A stretch of 23,684 nt of DNA. Origin: a virus. The DNA lies in IMG/VR virus record IMGVR_UViG_3300012936_000169, positions 1-23,684 of that record; one strand, given 5' to 3'. The notes beneath the pieces were generated by a model. The model did no database searches. It was not told where the DNA came from and saw nothing but the letters and a program-made list of their open reading frames with translations. Positions 6,020 to 14,042 of the stretch are shown piece by piece. The stretch's first letter is position 1. Each line of letters starts with the position of its first letter. Made by a program: the position numbers and the translations under genes.

Positions 6020-9000
6020 TCGTGCTTAATATATGATTTACCTGTAAGTTTTTCAATGTCTCGAATCATTTCTTCCATGTTCACCCTTACAGTTTTTCCA
6101 GTTTTTGTGTTTCTTGAGAAGTACTCCCACTCACCTTTTTCATTGTGAGGAGATATTTTAGTAACGTTACCCGCTTCGTCTCTTACGAACACTTCAGCAC
6201 TTGATGATTCGTCCTTGGCGTATATGTGTGCGATATCTGTTGTAGTGTTTGGATCACCTGACAGAACACCTAGTTCAACATGTCCTGTAACCCTCAGACT
6301 GGTATCGTTCAATAATTGTAAACTGTCAGATCTAAATCTTCCTGAGATGTTGTTTGATCCGTTTTTCTTGAACGCAAATTCTAGGATACCATCCTCAGAT
6401 CCATCTGCACTATCTAAGATCTTACCTGAAATTTTGGCATAGAGAACTTCCTGGTCTGCATCGTTCTCACCTTGGAATTTGATCTGTCCCAGGTAGTCTG
6501 CGTTTGCAACGCTCGAACTGTTTCTTTTCAGATTTATTACTGGCCCTGCCGTGCTTGAATCCTCTGTTGTTGTGATGTCTAATGCATCGCTTGTCGATGT
6601 GTTCGTTATTGATGCTCCTGTGCTTGTCGTCTCAAAAACAGTTGTACCGTAATGTTTTAATTTTACTGCACCAGAGGAACCATCTGCTACAATATATTCA
6701 GTGATTCCACCACTGCCGTCATCTGTGGAAATTACAACATCCTTGTCATTGGCATAAGTTCTGATGTTGATGTCACCTGTTGTTTCGTTGACATTAAGGT
6801 TAGTGCCTGTGTGCTTGATATTGGCATCTGTGTCTGTTCCAAATTGTAGTTCAATGCTGTCCGCAAGTATGGTGTTACCTGCAAGATCGATCTTGCCCGT
6901 ACCCTGTGGATCTAATGTGATATTTGCGTTGGAGCCTGGTGATTGTATTGTATCAGTCAACACACCTGCTGTGAATGTTTTTTGTCCTGTAATTGTTTGA
7001 TTATTACTTGTAAGAACAGATAGACTGGTTGACGCACCTGCCTGGTTACGTAGTAATTGTACCCTATAACCATTAACCGTTGTTGAAGCACCACTGGTGC
7101 TCGCCGCTGATAATGTCACTGTAGACCCGCTCAATGACGCTGTAAAGGTTAGTTGATCTGTGCCTTTAGTAGATACCTGTGGTCCTGTTGCCACATACGC
7201 ATTTTCCGAATCTGCCACTACAAACACTTCACTGATCGATGCCGCTGATTCCGAACTGCTGTTTCCAACTATCACATAGTGAGCACCGTTGAACGAGTCT
7301 GTGCTAAATGTGTCAAACTCGGTCGCAGAACTCGATACAGTCACCTGTCCAACTGTTTTTGTATTGTCACTGGTTGCGTCTGATTCTGCATCACCTAGTA
7401 AGACTCTGTACATCTTGACAGCAGTATTAGGTTCATTTCCTGATGCTCTTAGTCTTACACTGCCGCTGTCTATGTCCGCAGTAAGGCTTATCAATGAATT
7501 GCTTCCTGTGAATGTGTCGTTGTACATTGTTATAAATGCATCTGTACCGTTGTGTACAACCAAACATTCTATATTTGTTAGTTCAGTTTTAGATGAGTTA
7601 TTGGCACTTATGTAATACTTTGCACCCCTGTACGATGATGCTGACCATGTGTCTAAGTTTTCTGTGGCACTATCAACATCTGTGTTAAGAATGAATGCTG
7701 TGTTTCCTGAACTGGATGCAGATGTGTTGTCACCCAGACCTATTCTAAAGAACTTCACGGAGTTTACGTCTGCGGTTCCTGTACCTCTTAACCTTACCGT
7801 GGTGCCCGAAAAGTCTGCGTCAAAGGCCACCTGCGTGTTAGTTCCCGATCTCACTATACCACCCGTTGATGTGAATGCCGCTGTGTCGTTATGTACTAAA
7901 CTGACAGCCTGTGTTGCAATTTCATTGTTTATTTCGTCTAAGGTAACCATTTGATAGAACACACTGTCAAATGCTGTCCTCTCAAACGTGTCCACGTTGA
8001 CTGCCGACGTTGATATACTTGTCTTCTCTCCTGTACTAGTACCACTAGCCTCTGTTGTCGTGGCAGTTTTGGCAATATTCACCCATCCTGACGTGTCGTA
8101 TCTTTCATACGTGTCAGTGTCTGTGTTGTATCTAATCATACCAGTGACAGAACTGCTAGGTCGATTTGCTGTGCTACCTTTTGGAAGTGTTAAAGACCCG
8201 GTAGTCCCACTTAGGCTTAAATTTTCTTCATCTAGGTCAATGTTATTGTGCTTAATGAATAGATCATCAGTTGATGTTCCACTTACTCTGTAAATATTTT
8301 CTGATTCCATGGCAAGTCTTGCAAAATAAATTTTGGTGTTAGGATTGCAACTTGCTCTCAATCTTGCTTTTCCACTTGATACATCTGCTGAGAATGTTGC
8401 AAGTGTGTTGTCTGCTGTGATTACGAAACTTTCACTGATTGTTGCATCTGTTCCAGCGTCATTCACGGTCATTATTATTTCTGAGTTCTGGTATTCAGAT
8501 CCAGATTCCATTGTTACAAAATATCTTGCCGCTTTGAATTTGAACACATCAAATGAGTCAACCGTCTCAACCGTTGAGTCAATATCTGCTTTGATACCAT
8601 ACAAGTAGTTGTCGAACTCGCCTAGTTTAGTCTTAGAACCTAGATCCTGTCTGTATAGTATTGCTGTACCTGTTGTGTTACCCGCGGACAGTCCACTTAA
8701 AGTTACTGTCGCACCTGATATGGCCGCACTAAAACTGAAAGGTGGGGTACTTCTGCTAGATGTTGCGCCGTAAGTGTCATGGAAAACTGTTGTTCCATCG
8801 TGTGTCAAACTCACCTCAGATATTTGATAATCACCTCCCGTGTCATCTTTAATCAATATAACGTATTTTGCACCTCTTATATCTGTTTTTGTGAATTGAT
8901 CAAGTGTTGTCGCTCCTGATCCTATGTTCGTTGAAGTGGCTATGATTTTTGAATTGGTGTTTGCAACAGTTTCGTGATGATCACCTAGTGCTACCCTATA

Positions 9001-10155
9001 AATTCTTAAATTAGTGTGTGAGGATGAGTTTGTCGCGGCAGACAACTCTACCACATCTCCAGAAATCGCAACAGTGAAATCTGCAATTCTAGTGGAGTCC
9101 TCATTTACGTTGTATGTTGATATGTAAGGTGTTGTGTCATCATGCACAATTGATACTCTCATGTGTCCAGTAAATCCGTGGTCTTTGTCTTCCATGACTA
9201 AATCATAAATCGCACCTCTATACTCGGACTTATCAAAGGAATCAATTACGGCTGACGTTTGACCTAATTTAAAATAATTGAATTGTTTTACTGCGGTGTT
9301 GTTACCTCCACCACCTCCCGATGATTCTGCAAAACTTATATTGCCTGAACCATCTGTTTGCAGTACTTGACCATTACTACCGTCTGAGGATGGCATAGTC
9401 AATCCTGAGAACGTAAGTGTTCCTGTAAGTGTCGTATTACCTGCTACAGATAGGTCTGTGCTGTTTAATAATTGTAATGAATCTGAATTAAGTCTCGCAG
9501 TGACTACTTCTGAACCACTTTTTATATTTGCGAATTCTATCGTGCCATCTTCTGTGCTATCACTTGCGTCTGATATCTTACCTGTAATCTTTCCGTAGAT
9601 GACCTCTTGGTCAGCGTCGTTCTCACCTAAGAATTTTATCTGTCCTAGGTGATCTAAATCCACTGGTGATCCACTATTCCTCTTTAGTGATATCACTGGA
9701 CCTGCCGTGCTTGAATTTTCTGTAGTTGTGATTAGTAGTGAATCACCTGTTGAAGTATTTGTCAAAGAAGCAGTGGTTCCTGCGATAGTTGTACCTGTGA
9801 TTGCCGCCGCTGTCGTGGCACCAATTACTGCGTTATCAATTGTACCTGCGTTTATATCCGCAGTTGTTGCCACTAGCGAAGTAGTAGTTACTGCGGCCGC
9901 TGTGTTGGCACCTATTATCACATTGTCCATGTTGGACGTGCCTGTACCGTCTATGTTTACTGCACCGTTGGCAGTCAAGCCACCAGTGGTTGTTGTTCCT
10001 GAAATTTGTAATGTTGTTGTGGGTTCAGAAGTACCAATACCTATACGACTGTTTGTGACATCGAGATACAGTAGGTTTGTTTCAAATGCCAGGTCGGTGC
10101 CATTCCTAGTCAGATTGGACTTTAGGACCGACCCAGATATACGACCTATGGCCAT
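6016..10155 (-). CDS. Giant tail-fibre protein with six internal repeats between duplicated flanks (1379 residues)
   Basis: The start (MAIGRISGSVLKSNLTRNGT) is the anchor module also seen at 13950 and 19676. Residues 134-240 and 1184-1290 are a close duplication (LGQIKFxGENDADQEVxY, SDSLQLLN). Between them lie six copies of an approximately 90-residue beta unit, at about 304-392, 416-506, 531-614, 720-809, 832-922 and 946-1035. Each runs from a DxF...RGAxY start through xxVHdGT to a YRVxLGD end. A VTGMIRYNTDTDTYERY motif (670-686) sits between units 3 and 4. The C-terminus (AEVFVRDEAGNVTKISPHNE, then VNMEEMIRDIEKLTGKS) resembles ends of other marine phage fibres. The role is probably host attachment. 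A Shine-Dalgarno AAAGGAG lies nine bases before the ATG, after a leader of about 79 bases. No Peptidase S74 chaperone domain is seen. Confidence 0.85.
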   Translation of the reverse strand: MAIGRISGSVLKSNLTRNGTDLAFETNLLYLDVTNSRIGIGTSEPTTTLQISGTTTTGGLTANGAVNIDGTGTSNMDNVIIGANTAAAVTTTSLVATTADINAGTIDNAVIGATTAAAITGTTIAGTTASLTNTSTGDSLLITTTENSSTAGPVISLKRNSGSPVDLDHLGQIKFLGENDADQEVIYGKITGKISDASDSTEDGTIEFANIKSGSEVVTARLNSDSLQLLNSTDLSVAGNTTLTGTLTFSGLTMPSSDGSNGQVLQTDGSGNISFAESSGGGGGNNTAVKQFNYFKLGQTSAVIDSFDKSEYRGAIYDLVMEDKDHGFTGHMRVSIVHDDTTPYISTYNVNEDSTRIADFTVAISGDVVELSAATNSSSHTNLRIYRVALGDHHETVANTNSKIIATSTNIGSGATTLDQFTKTDIRGAKYVILIKDDTGGDYQISEVSLTHDGTTVFHDTYGATSSRSTPPFSFSAAISGATVTLSGLSAGNTTGTAILYRQDLGSKTKLGEFDNYLYGIKADIDSTVETVDSFDVFKFKAARYFVTMESGSEYQNSEIIMTVNDAGTDATISESFVITADNTLATFSADVSSGKARLRASCNPNTKIYFARLAMESENIYRVSGTSTDDLFIKHNNIDLDEENLSLSGTTGSLTLPKGSTANRPSSSVTGMIRYNTDTDTYERYDTSGWVNIAKTATTTEASGTSTGEKTSISTSAVNVDTFERTAFDSVFYQMVTLDEINNEIATQAVSLVHNDTAAFTSTGGIVRSGTNTQVAFDADFSGTTVRLRGTGTADVNSVKFFRIGLGDNTSASSSGNTAFILNTDVDSATENLDTWSASSYRGAKYYISANNSSKTELTNIECLVVHNGTDAFITMYNDTFTGSNSLISLTADIDSGSVRLRASGNEPNTAVKMYRVLLGDAESDATSDNTKTVGQVTVSSSATEFDTFSTDSFNGAHYVIVGNSSSESAASISEVFVVADSENAYVATGPQVSTKGTDQLTFTASLSGSTVTLSAASTSGASTTVNGYRVQLLRNQAGASTSLSVLTSNNQTITGQKTFTAGVLTDTIQSPGSNANITLDPQGTGKIDLAGNTILADSIELQFGTDTDANIKHTGTNLNVNETTGDINIRTYANDKDVVISTDDGSGGITEYIVADGSSGAVKLKHYGTTVFETTSTGASITNTSTSDALDITTTEDSSTAGPVINLKRNSSSVANADYLGQIKFQGENDADQEVLYAKISGKILDSADGSEDGILEFAFKKNGSNNISGRFRSDSLQLLNDTSLRVTGHVELGVLSGDPNTTTDIAHIYAKDESSSAEVFVRDEAGNVTKISPHNEKGEWEYFSRNTKTGKTVRVNMEEMIRDIEKLTGKSYIKHE
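6286..6606 (-). repeat. Downstream copy of the duplicated flank in the giant fibre gene
   Basis: Codons 1184-1290. Its product (TNTSTSDALDITTTEDSSTA, then LKRNSSS, then LGQIKFQGENDADQEVLY) closely matches codons 134-240 of the same gene. The likeness is also visible in the DNA, for example around the GENDAD codons. Confidence 0.8.
7051..9246 (-). repeat. Six tandem beta-type units in the giant fibre
   Basis: Approximate units on the minus strand: 9246-8980, 8910-8638, 8565-8314, 7998-7729, 7662-7390 and 7320-7051. The period is about 112-115 codons within each trio, with about 190 codons between units 3 and 4. Units are diverged at the protein level (RGAIY, RGAKY, KAARY, DSVFY, RGAKY, NGAHY). 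A related unit ends the 596-residue fibre gene (about 12462-12163). Confidence 0.75.
9434..9756 (-). repeat. Upstream copy of the duplicated flank in the giant fibre gene
   Basis: Codons 134-240 of the gene (TNTSTGDSLLITTTENSSTA, LGQIKFLGENDADQEVIY, LNSDSLQLLN). Partner of 6286-6606; the two copies bracket the six internal units. Confidence 0.8.
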
Positions 10156-10164
10156 ACTAGGGTA

Positions 10165-10246
10165 CTCCTTTATAATAATGTTAGCGTGTCAAATGACACA
10201 CACGGCCTCGTTATCGTTGCCGGCCGACAGCAGTGCTAGTATTTAT
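10165..10246 (-). promoter_or_regulatory. Late promoter and structured leader of the giant fibre gene
   Basis: ATAAATAC on the minus strand (10246-10239) lies just after the methyltransferase stop codon. The predicted start is at 10234, an A. The leader can form a 5-bp CGGCC/GGCCG stem (10203-10207 with 10222-10226) and a 7-bp stem with an AUUU loop (10184-10190 with 10195-10201, one G-U pair). It ends in AAAGGAG at 10171-10165. Confidence 0.55.
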
Positions 10247-10247
10247 G

Positions 10248-10823
10248 CTATTTGAATGACCACACCTGATCAGGCCATATTTTGGCGATTCTGATCATGC
10301 CCCAATCTTTAAGTAGATCATGCACCTGTTTCTTGTGTATTCCGTATCTCTGCCCGGCTTTGTTCATCTCTATTTGTAGCAATGGCTTTTGTTCTGTGAT
10401 TGTTTGCTTGGCACCATTCAACACGGCCAACTCATACCCCTCAACATCTATTTTGACCACATCTACATTGGTGAAATTATAACTATCTAGGGTGTTGATC
10501 TCAATGTCTCCTTGTAATTCTGTCACGTGATTGGTACCTGAATGCTTGTCATATCCCATTGACACAGTGCCTTTTTTATCACCTAGTGCTGTTCTATGGA
10601 GTGTGCAGTTGTCGTAGGGCGAAATGTTATGTTCAAGCATTGTTAGTATTTTGGGATTTGGTTCAAATATTTCTAATTTTTCCGCATGTGGTTGCCAATG
10701 CAAAGACCATGGACCCCACCATGCTCCTACGTCTATGATACGCCTTAGTTTCTTGTCTGCGACATGCTCGGATAGTATGTCGTAATTGCCGTTGGGATCA
10801 GTGAAGTCAATTTGTACAGTCAT
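10248..10823 (-). CDS. FkbM-family SAM-dependent methyltransferase
   Basis: A 191-residue class I methyltransferase of the FkbM type, which usually O-methylates sugars or related small molecules. Motif I for S-adenosylmethionine is RIIDVGAWWGPW (28-39); an acidic strand follows (EIFEPNP, 51-57); the FkbM block VDVVKIDVEGYELAVLNGA is at 120-138; and LLQIEMN is at 148-154. At 191 residues it is compact but looks complete. It sits between fibre genes, so methylation of a host surface glycan or a glycan on phage particles is plausible but not shown. The ATG directly follows the eight-U tract of an intrinsic terminator, with no room for a Shine-Dalgarno site. No later in-frame ATG precedes motif I. 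Expression may need terminator read-through or an unusual initiation. Confidence 0.87.
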   Translation of the reverse strand: MTVQIDFTDPNGNYDILSEHVADKKLRRIIDVGAWWGPWSLHWQPHAEKLEIFEPNPKILTMLEHNISPYDNCTLHRTALGDKKGTVSMGYDKHSGTNHVTELQGDIEINTLDSYNFTNVDVVKIDVEGYELAVLNGAKQTITEQKPLLQIEMNKAGQRYGIHKKQVHDLLKDWGMIRIAKIWPDQVWSFK

Positions 10824-10854
10824 AAAAAAAAGGGCGATGTTGCCACCGCCCTTT
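10824..10854 (-). terminator. Intrinsic terminator abutting the methyltransferase start codon
   Basis: Read on the minus strand, AAAGGGCG (10854-10847) pairs with CGCCCTTT (10836-10829), and eight U (10831-10824) follow. The ATG at 10823 comes immediately after the last U. It would end transcripts from the 385-residue fibre gene. Confidence 0.8.
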
Positions 10855-10874
10855 GATTCTATTAAAAAGTATAG

Positions 10875-10882
10875 GTATTTAC
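10875..10882 (-). promoter_or_regulatory. Late-type promoter box upstream of the terminator and methyltransferase
   Basis: GTAAATAC on the minus strand, overlapping the stop codon of the 385-residue gene. The following bases (CTATACTT) resemble those after other boxes here (CTACAGTT). The predicted start at 10870 lies before the hairpin, so a transcript would carry the whole terminator as its leader. Confidence 0.4.
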
Positions 10883-12039
10883 TAGTGGCTAACTCTTACT
10901 GCCGCTAATACTGAACCTTGTCCTGCTTCAGTTTTACCAGTTAATGCTCTACCAATAACGTTGAATGCTGTGCATTCTGCTTTTGTAGCCGCTTTCGCGT
11001 ATCCTGGAACTGATGCAGATATAAGTCTGTCACCTTTGTTCACTGTGCCAATAACTTTTACATTTACCCTACCCGTCATTGCGATGTATGGGTGAGTGTC
11101 GTCGTTACCTGCCGCACCATTCATTTTGAATGCCGCTTGTTTCATACTAGAAACAACACCAAACACTTCGTCTGATGCTTCTTCGTTCACTTGCGTGATC
11201 TCTTGAGCGCCACCCAATGCAACAACTGTACCTGGTTCGTATGTTGTGTCAGATGCAAAACGCTCAGCAACGTCAGAATATTCCGCCGCTGTTGCTGTTC
11301 CAGTTAAGTTGGCAACTAGTGTTCCAACTGATACTGTGATACCACCTGATTTATCACCTGCTGTCGCAGTTGTTGTACCAAGTGTAAAGTTGTCTGCTGA
11401 TTCATCCCAAATGAAACATGCGTTGTTACCTGTTGAACCCCTCTCAATGATGATACCTGCATCGTTGTTCGATGTTGATATACCTGAGTTCAATTCAATG
11501 ATGTTATCATCTACTGTTAAGTTAACTGAGTTGTTGGTTGTAGTAGTACCGTTAACCGTTAAGTCTCCTGATACTGCTAACGCACCTGATACAGTTGTTA
11601 AACCTGTTACTGTCAAGTTTAGTGCACCAGTAGATGTTACAGTTAAATCTGTTCCGTCTGATTCGATTTTCTCACCGCCTGCTCCCATCAATAAACCAAC
11701 GTTGTTAGGTATTGCCACGTCCGCACCTGCTGTTAGGTTGATGTTTCCTGTTGCAGTGATAGTTGTAGCCGCTACCGCAAAGTCCGCCACTTCTGTGCCG
11801 TCTGCTGTAACTTCAATTTTACCTGTGCCCGAGTCAGTTACTGTTACGTTACTGTTACCTTGGGTGATTGCTGTTGATGAAATAGCCGCGATTGAATCGT
11901 CAACGTATTTCTTGTTTGATACGTCACCGTCTGCTGATGGTGCCGCTGTCGCTAGACCTGTGATCTTATTGGTACTTGCGTTGATTACGATGTCACCAAC
12001 TGAAATACCATTATGTACTCTAAAGTTTCTTGTTGTCAT
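10882..12039 (-). CDS. Fibre protein with a C-terminal DVAER-type domain (385 residues)
   Basis: The N-terminal part is beta-repeat fibre sequence: SNKKYVDDSI at 41-50, then the shared block LTVNGTTTTNNSVNLTVDDN at 160-179 and ACFIWDESADNFTLGT at 207-222. From about residue 254 the style changes to a compact domain: YSDVAERFASDTTYEPGTVV at 254-273, FGVVSSMKQAAFKMNG at 293-308, PYIAMTGRVNVKVIGTVNKG at 317-336, DRLISASVPGYAKA at 337-350 and VIGRALTGK at 361-369. This outline occurs at the tips of many phage fibres and is reminiscent of the Peptidase G2 type C-terminal domain, so it may be a tip or trimerisation unit; self-cleavage is not shown. A weak AAGGGA (12051-12056) precedes the ATG by 11 bases. 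A terminator follows the gene. Confidence 0.8.
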   Translation of the reverse strand: MTTRNFRVHNGISVGDIVINASTNKITGLATAAPSADGDVSNKKYVDDSIAAISSTAITQGNSNVTVTDSGTGKIEVTADGTEVADFAVAATTITATGNINLTAGADVAIPNNVGLLMGAGGEKIESDGTDLTVTSTGALNLTVTGLTTVSGALAVSGDLTVNGTTTTNNSVNLTVDDNIIELNSGISTSNNDAGIIIERGSTGNNACFIWDESADNFTLGTTTATAGDKSGGITVSVGTLVANLTGTATAAEYSDVAERFASDTTYEPGTVVALGGAQEITQVNEEASDEVFGVVSSMKQAAFKMNGAAGNDDTHPYIAMTGRVNVKVIGTVNKGDRLISASVPGYAKAATKAECTAFNVIGRALTGKTEAGQGSVLAAVRVSH

Positions 12040-12058
12040 AGTTCCATATTTCCCTTAT

Positions 12059-12076
12059 GATTTATATTAATATAAA
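12059..12076 (-). promoter_or_regulatory. Promoter-like box within a 16-bp palindrome upstream of the 385-residue gene
   Basis: TTTATATTAATATAAA (12061-12076) is a perfect palindrome. On the minus strand it runs into TATAAATC (12066-12059), seven of eight matches to the T4 late box. The predicted start would cut into the AAGGGA ribosome site, so the box at 12108-12115 is an alternative. Confidence 0.35.
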
Positions 12077-12086
12077 GTTAAGTCGT

Positions 12087-12128
12087 AAAAAAAACGCCCT
12101 AACAGTAGTATTTACCATTAGGGCGTTT
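12087..12128 (-). terminator. Intrinsic terminator of the 596-residue fibre gene, with a late-promoter box in its loop
   Basis: An 11-bp perfect stem (12092-12102 with 12118-12128; AAACGCCCTAA and its complement) encloses a 15-base loop and is followed on the minus strand by eight U (12094-12087). The loop contains GTAAATAC (12115-12108), whose predicted start is at 12103, the last loop base. Confidence 0.85.
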
Positions 12129-12159
12129 AGAATTATCTTTAAGGTTCTAGTTTTGCCTA

Positions 12160-13950
12160 CTATGCCGCCACTAGCGAGTATTGTACTTTAGCCGCTGTAG
12201 TGCCACCTGTACTAGTTGCTTTAACTTCTACTGTACCACTGTTGTAGTTTGCAGTAATTGTCGCTAAATCAGTTGAACCAGTGTTAGTGATTCCGTGTAC
12301 AGTGATGAATGCAGTTGTACCGTTGTGTACAACAACACCTTTCATTGCCGCGTATTCTGTGTTAGCAGTGTCTGTCAACTGTATGAATATCTCAGCACTT
12401 CTGTAAGTTGAACCGTTGAATGTCATAATGTTAGTTGCACTTGATGTGAAGTTAACTGAACTTGTTTCAGATCTAGCAACACCACCTGTAACTAGTGAAG
12501 TACCGTCAGCACCTGTGATCGCAAAAATTCTCGCCGCACTGTGTGGAGCAGAAGTGAATGTGATGTTAGTACCTGATACTGTGTAGTTCTCAGTTGGTTC
12601 TTGATATACGTTGTCGATGTATACGAAAACGTTGTTCGCTGATTCTGGAGCAGAGCTGAAGAAACCAGAGAACGTTGTAGTTGATCCGTCACCTGTTGCT
12701 GATTCTTTTGTGAAAGTAGGAGCCGCTCCTGCAATCGCAAAGTTTACAAATGTTGAACCGTCTGTTGAACCTTCGTATGCACCAGTTGTTGAGTTGTATC
12801 TGATGATACCTGTTGCCGCTGTAGGTCTCTGACCAGTTGTACCAACCGGTACTCTTAATGCATCAGTTGATCCTCCTACGTCTAAGTCATAAGCCGGAGT
12901 CGCAGTCTTGATACCAACATGGTCTTCAGAACCATCAACAAACAATGCGTGTGCGTGTCCATTTGATTCTACTCTGAAGTCAACACTTGCTGAACTCTCG
13001 TTAATGATTACGTTACCACCGTCTAACTCAACGTTACCTGACGCTGTTAAAGTAGTTACAGTCGCCGCCGCCGCTGTGTTTGATCCTAGGATACCGTCGA
13101 TGTCCGTACAAGTGATATCTTTTGCTCTAATGTCTGCGTAAGAGTCAATTGTTACGTTACCTGCTGTTGTTCCATCCTCACCTGATGTCACTGCAAACGC
13201 GAATTGGTCTGCTGATTCATCCCATAAGAATGATACGTTAGCATCAGATCCTCTGTTGAAGAATAAACCCTGGTCAAACGTGTTTGCCGCTCCACCTGAG
13301 TTGTTTTTCGCTAATGTTAAAAGCGGATCTTCAATAGTTAATGTTGTACTGTCAACTGTTGTAGTCGTACCATTTACTGTCAAGTTACCTGTGATTGTAG
13401 CCGCACCCGCAACTGTCAATGCTGAACTTACTGCAACAACACCTGATCCGTTTGGAGTAAGTGTAATGTTACCGTTTGTAACCAAACCAGTAATTGTTGA
13501 CGCTGTGTTTGAAATGTTTGTAACACCCAAGTCAGTTGATGCTGTTCTCATGATAGCCACTTCGTTGTTCGCTGTGTTGAAGTGTATCTCGTCTACATCA
13601 CTTGTGTGTTCTACGTTGATTGAAGTGTCTTCGTCAGCGTCTTTCAACTCTGAACCAGAAGCCAAGTTGGCGTATGCGCCATTGCTGTAACCTTCAATTG
13701 TAGAAGTAGTGGTGTTGTACCTGATGTCACCGTTTGCAGGTGAACCTGGTCTCTGTCCTGTTGTACCACTTGGTAGTCTTAGTGCATCTGTAGCCGATAC
13801 GTGTAATGTAGTTGCCGGTGAGGCCGTTCCAATACCTATCCTACTGTTTGATACATCTAAGGCTAATAAATTTGTTTCGAACGTTAAATCCGTCCCTGCT
13901 CTTTGCAGGTTGGCACTTAACATCTGTCCTGTTATTCGTCCTATTGCCAT
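12160..13950 (-). CDS. Modular tail-fibre protein (596 residues)
   Basis: The anchor module (MAIGRITGQMLSANLQRAGT, FETNLLALDVSNSRIGIG) opens the protein. Two copies of the RP...RYN motif follow at about 59-97 and 367-404 (GTTGQRP, then IRYNTTT or IRYNSTT). The TVNGTTTT...TIEDPLL...FLWDESADQF block spans 191-250. A GDGSTTTF...VYIDNVYQEPTENYTVSG block spans about 420-460, and the last 100 residues form one unit like the six in the 1379-residue fibre (FNGSTYRSAEIF, VVHNGTTAF). It is probably a trimeric host-recognition fibre. A leader of about 40 bases carries an AAGGGG Shine-Dalgarno site (13959-13964) eight bases before the ATG. A strong terminator follows the gene. It is divergent from the gene at 14043. 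Confidence 0.85.
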   Translation of the reverse strand: MAIGRITGQMLSANLQRAGTDLTFETNLLALDVSNSRIGIGTASPATTLHVSATDALRLPSGTTGQRPGSPANGDIRYNTTTSTIEGYSNGAYANLASGSELKDADEDTSINVEHTSDVDEIHFNTANNEVAIMRTASTDLGVTNISNTASTITGLVTNGNITLTPNGSGVVAVSSALTVAGAATITGNLTVNGTTTTVDSTTLTIEDPLLTLAKNNSGGAANTFDQGLFFNRGSDANVSFLWDESADQFAFAVTSGEDGTTAGNVTIDSYADIRAKDITCTDIDGILGSNTAAAATVTTLTASGNVELDGGNVIINESSASVDFRVESNGHAHALFVDGSEDHVGIKTATPAYDLDVGGSTDALRVPVGTTGQRPTAATGIIRYNSTTGAYEGSTDGSTFVNFAIAGAAPTFTKESATGDGSTTTFSGFFSSAPESANNVFVYIDNVYQEPTENYTVSGTNITFTSAPHSAARIFAITGADGTSLVTGGVARSETSSVNFTSSATNIMTFNGSTYRSAEIFIQLTDTANTEYAAMKGVVVHNGTTAFITVHGITNTGSTDLATITANYNSGTVEVKATSTGGTTAAKVQYSLVAA

Positions 13951-13995
13951 TGTTTTATCCCCTTATCGATAATTGATTGTCTTGCAAAACTGTAG

Positions 13996-14004
13996 GTATT
14001 TATT
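13996..14004 (-). promoter_or_regulatory. Late promoter of the 596-residue fibre gene
   Basis: AATAAATAC on the minus strand, followed by CTACAGTT. The 15 bases TAAATACCTACAGTT are identical to those at the promoter of the 144-residue protein (22865-22851). The predicted start is an A at 13991. Confidence 0.6.
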
Positions 14005-14026
14005 TGAAACCTGTATTAATCCACCG

Positions 14027-14034
14027 TTAAATAC
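14027..14034 (+). promoter_or_regulatory. Late-type promoter of the 14043 gene
   Basis: TTAAATAC with nine bases to the ATG at 14043; the predicted start is an A at 14039, leaving a 4-base leader. The box lies inside a short inverted repeat, CCGT-TAAAT-ACGG. It is divergent from the promoter at 13996-14004. Confidence 0.45.
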
Positions 14035-14042
14035 GGTAAGAT

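Noticed and set aside
7051-9246. Repeats as a possible CRISPR-like or satellite array
   Set aside because: The repetition is at protein level, in frame, with a period of about 340 bases and diverged copies; it belongs to one fibre gene.
9707-10255. A 182-codon open frame on the plus strand opposite the giant fibre gene
   Set aside because: The product is valine/alanine-rich repeat, the expected mirror of threonine/alanine-rich fibre codons, with no promoter or ribosome site.
11246-12070. A 274-codon open frame on the plus strand opposite the 385-residue fibre gene
   Set aside because: Another antisense mirror of a biased fibre sequence (V, S, P-rich) with no recognisable domain; the minus-strand frame has shared fibre modules.
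13256-13690. A 144-codon open frame opposite the 596-residue fibre gene
   Set aside because: Same antisense mirror effect; no start signals.
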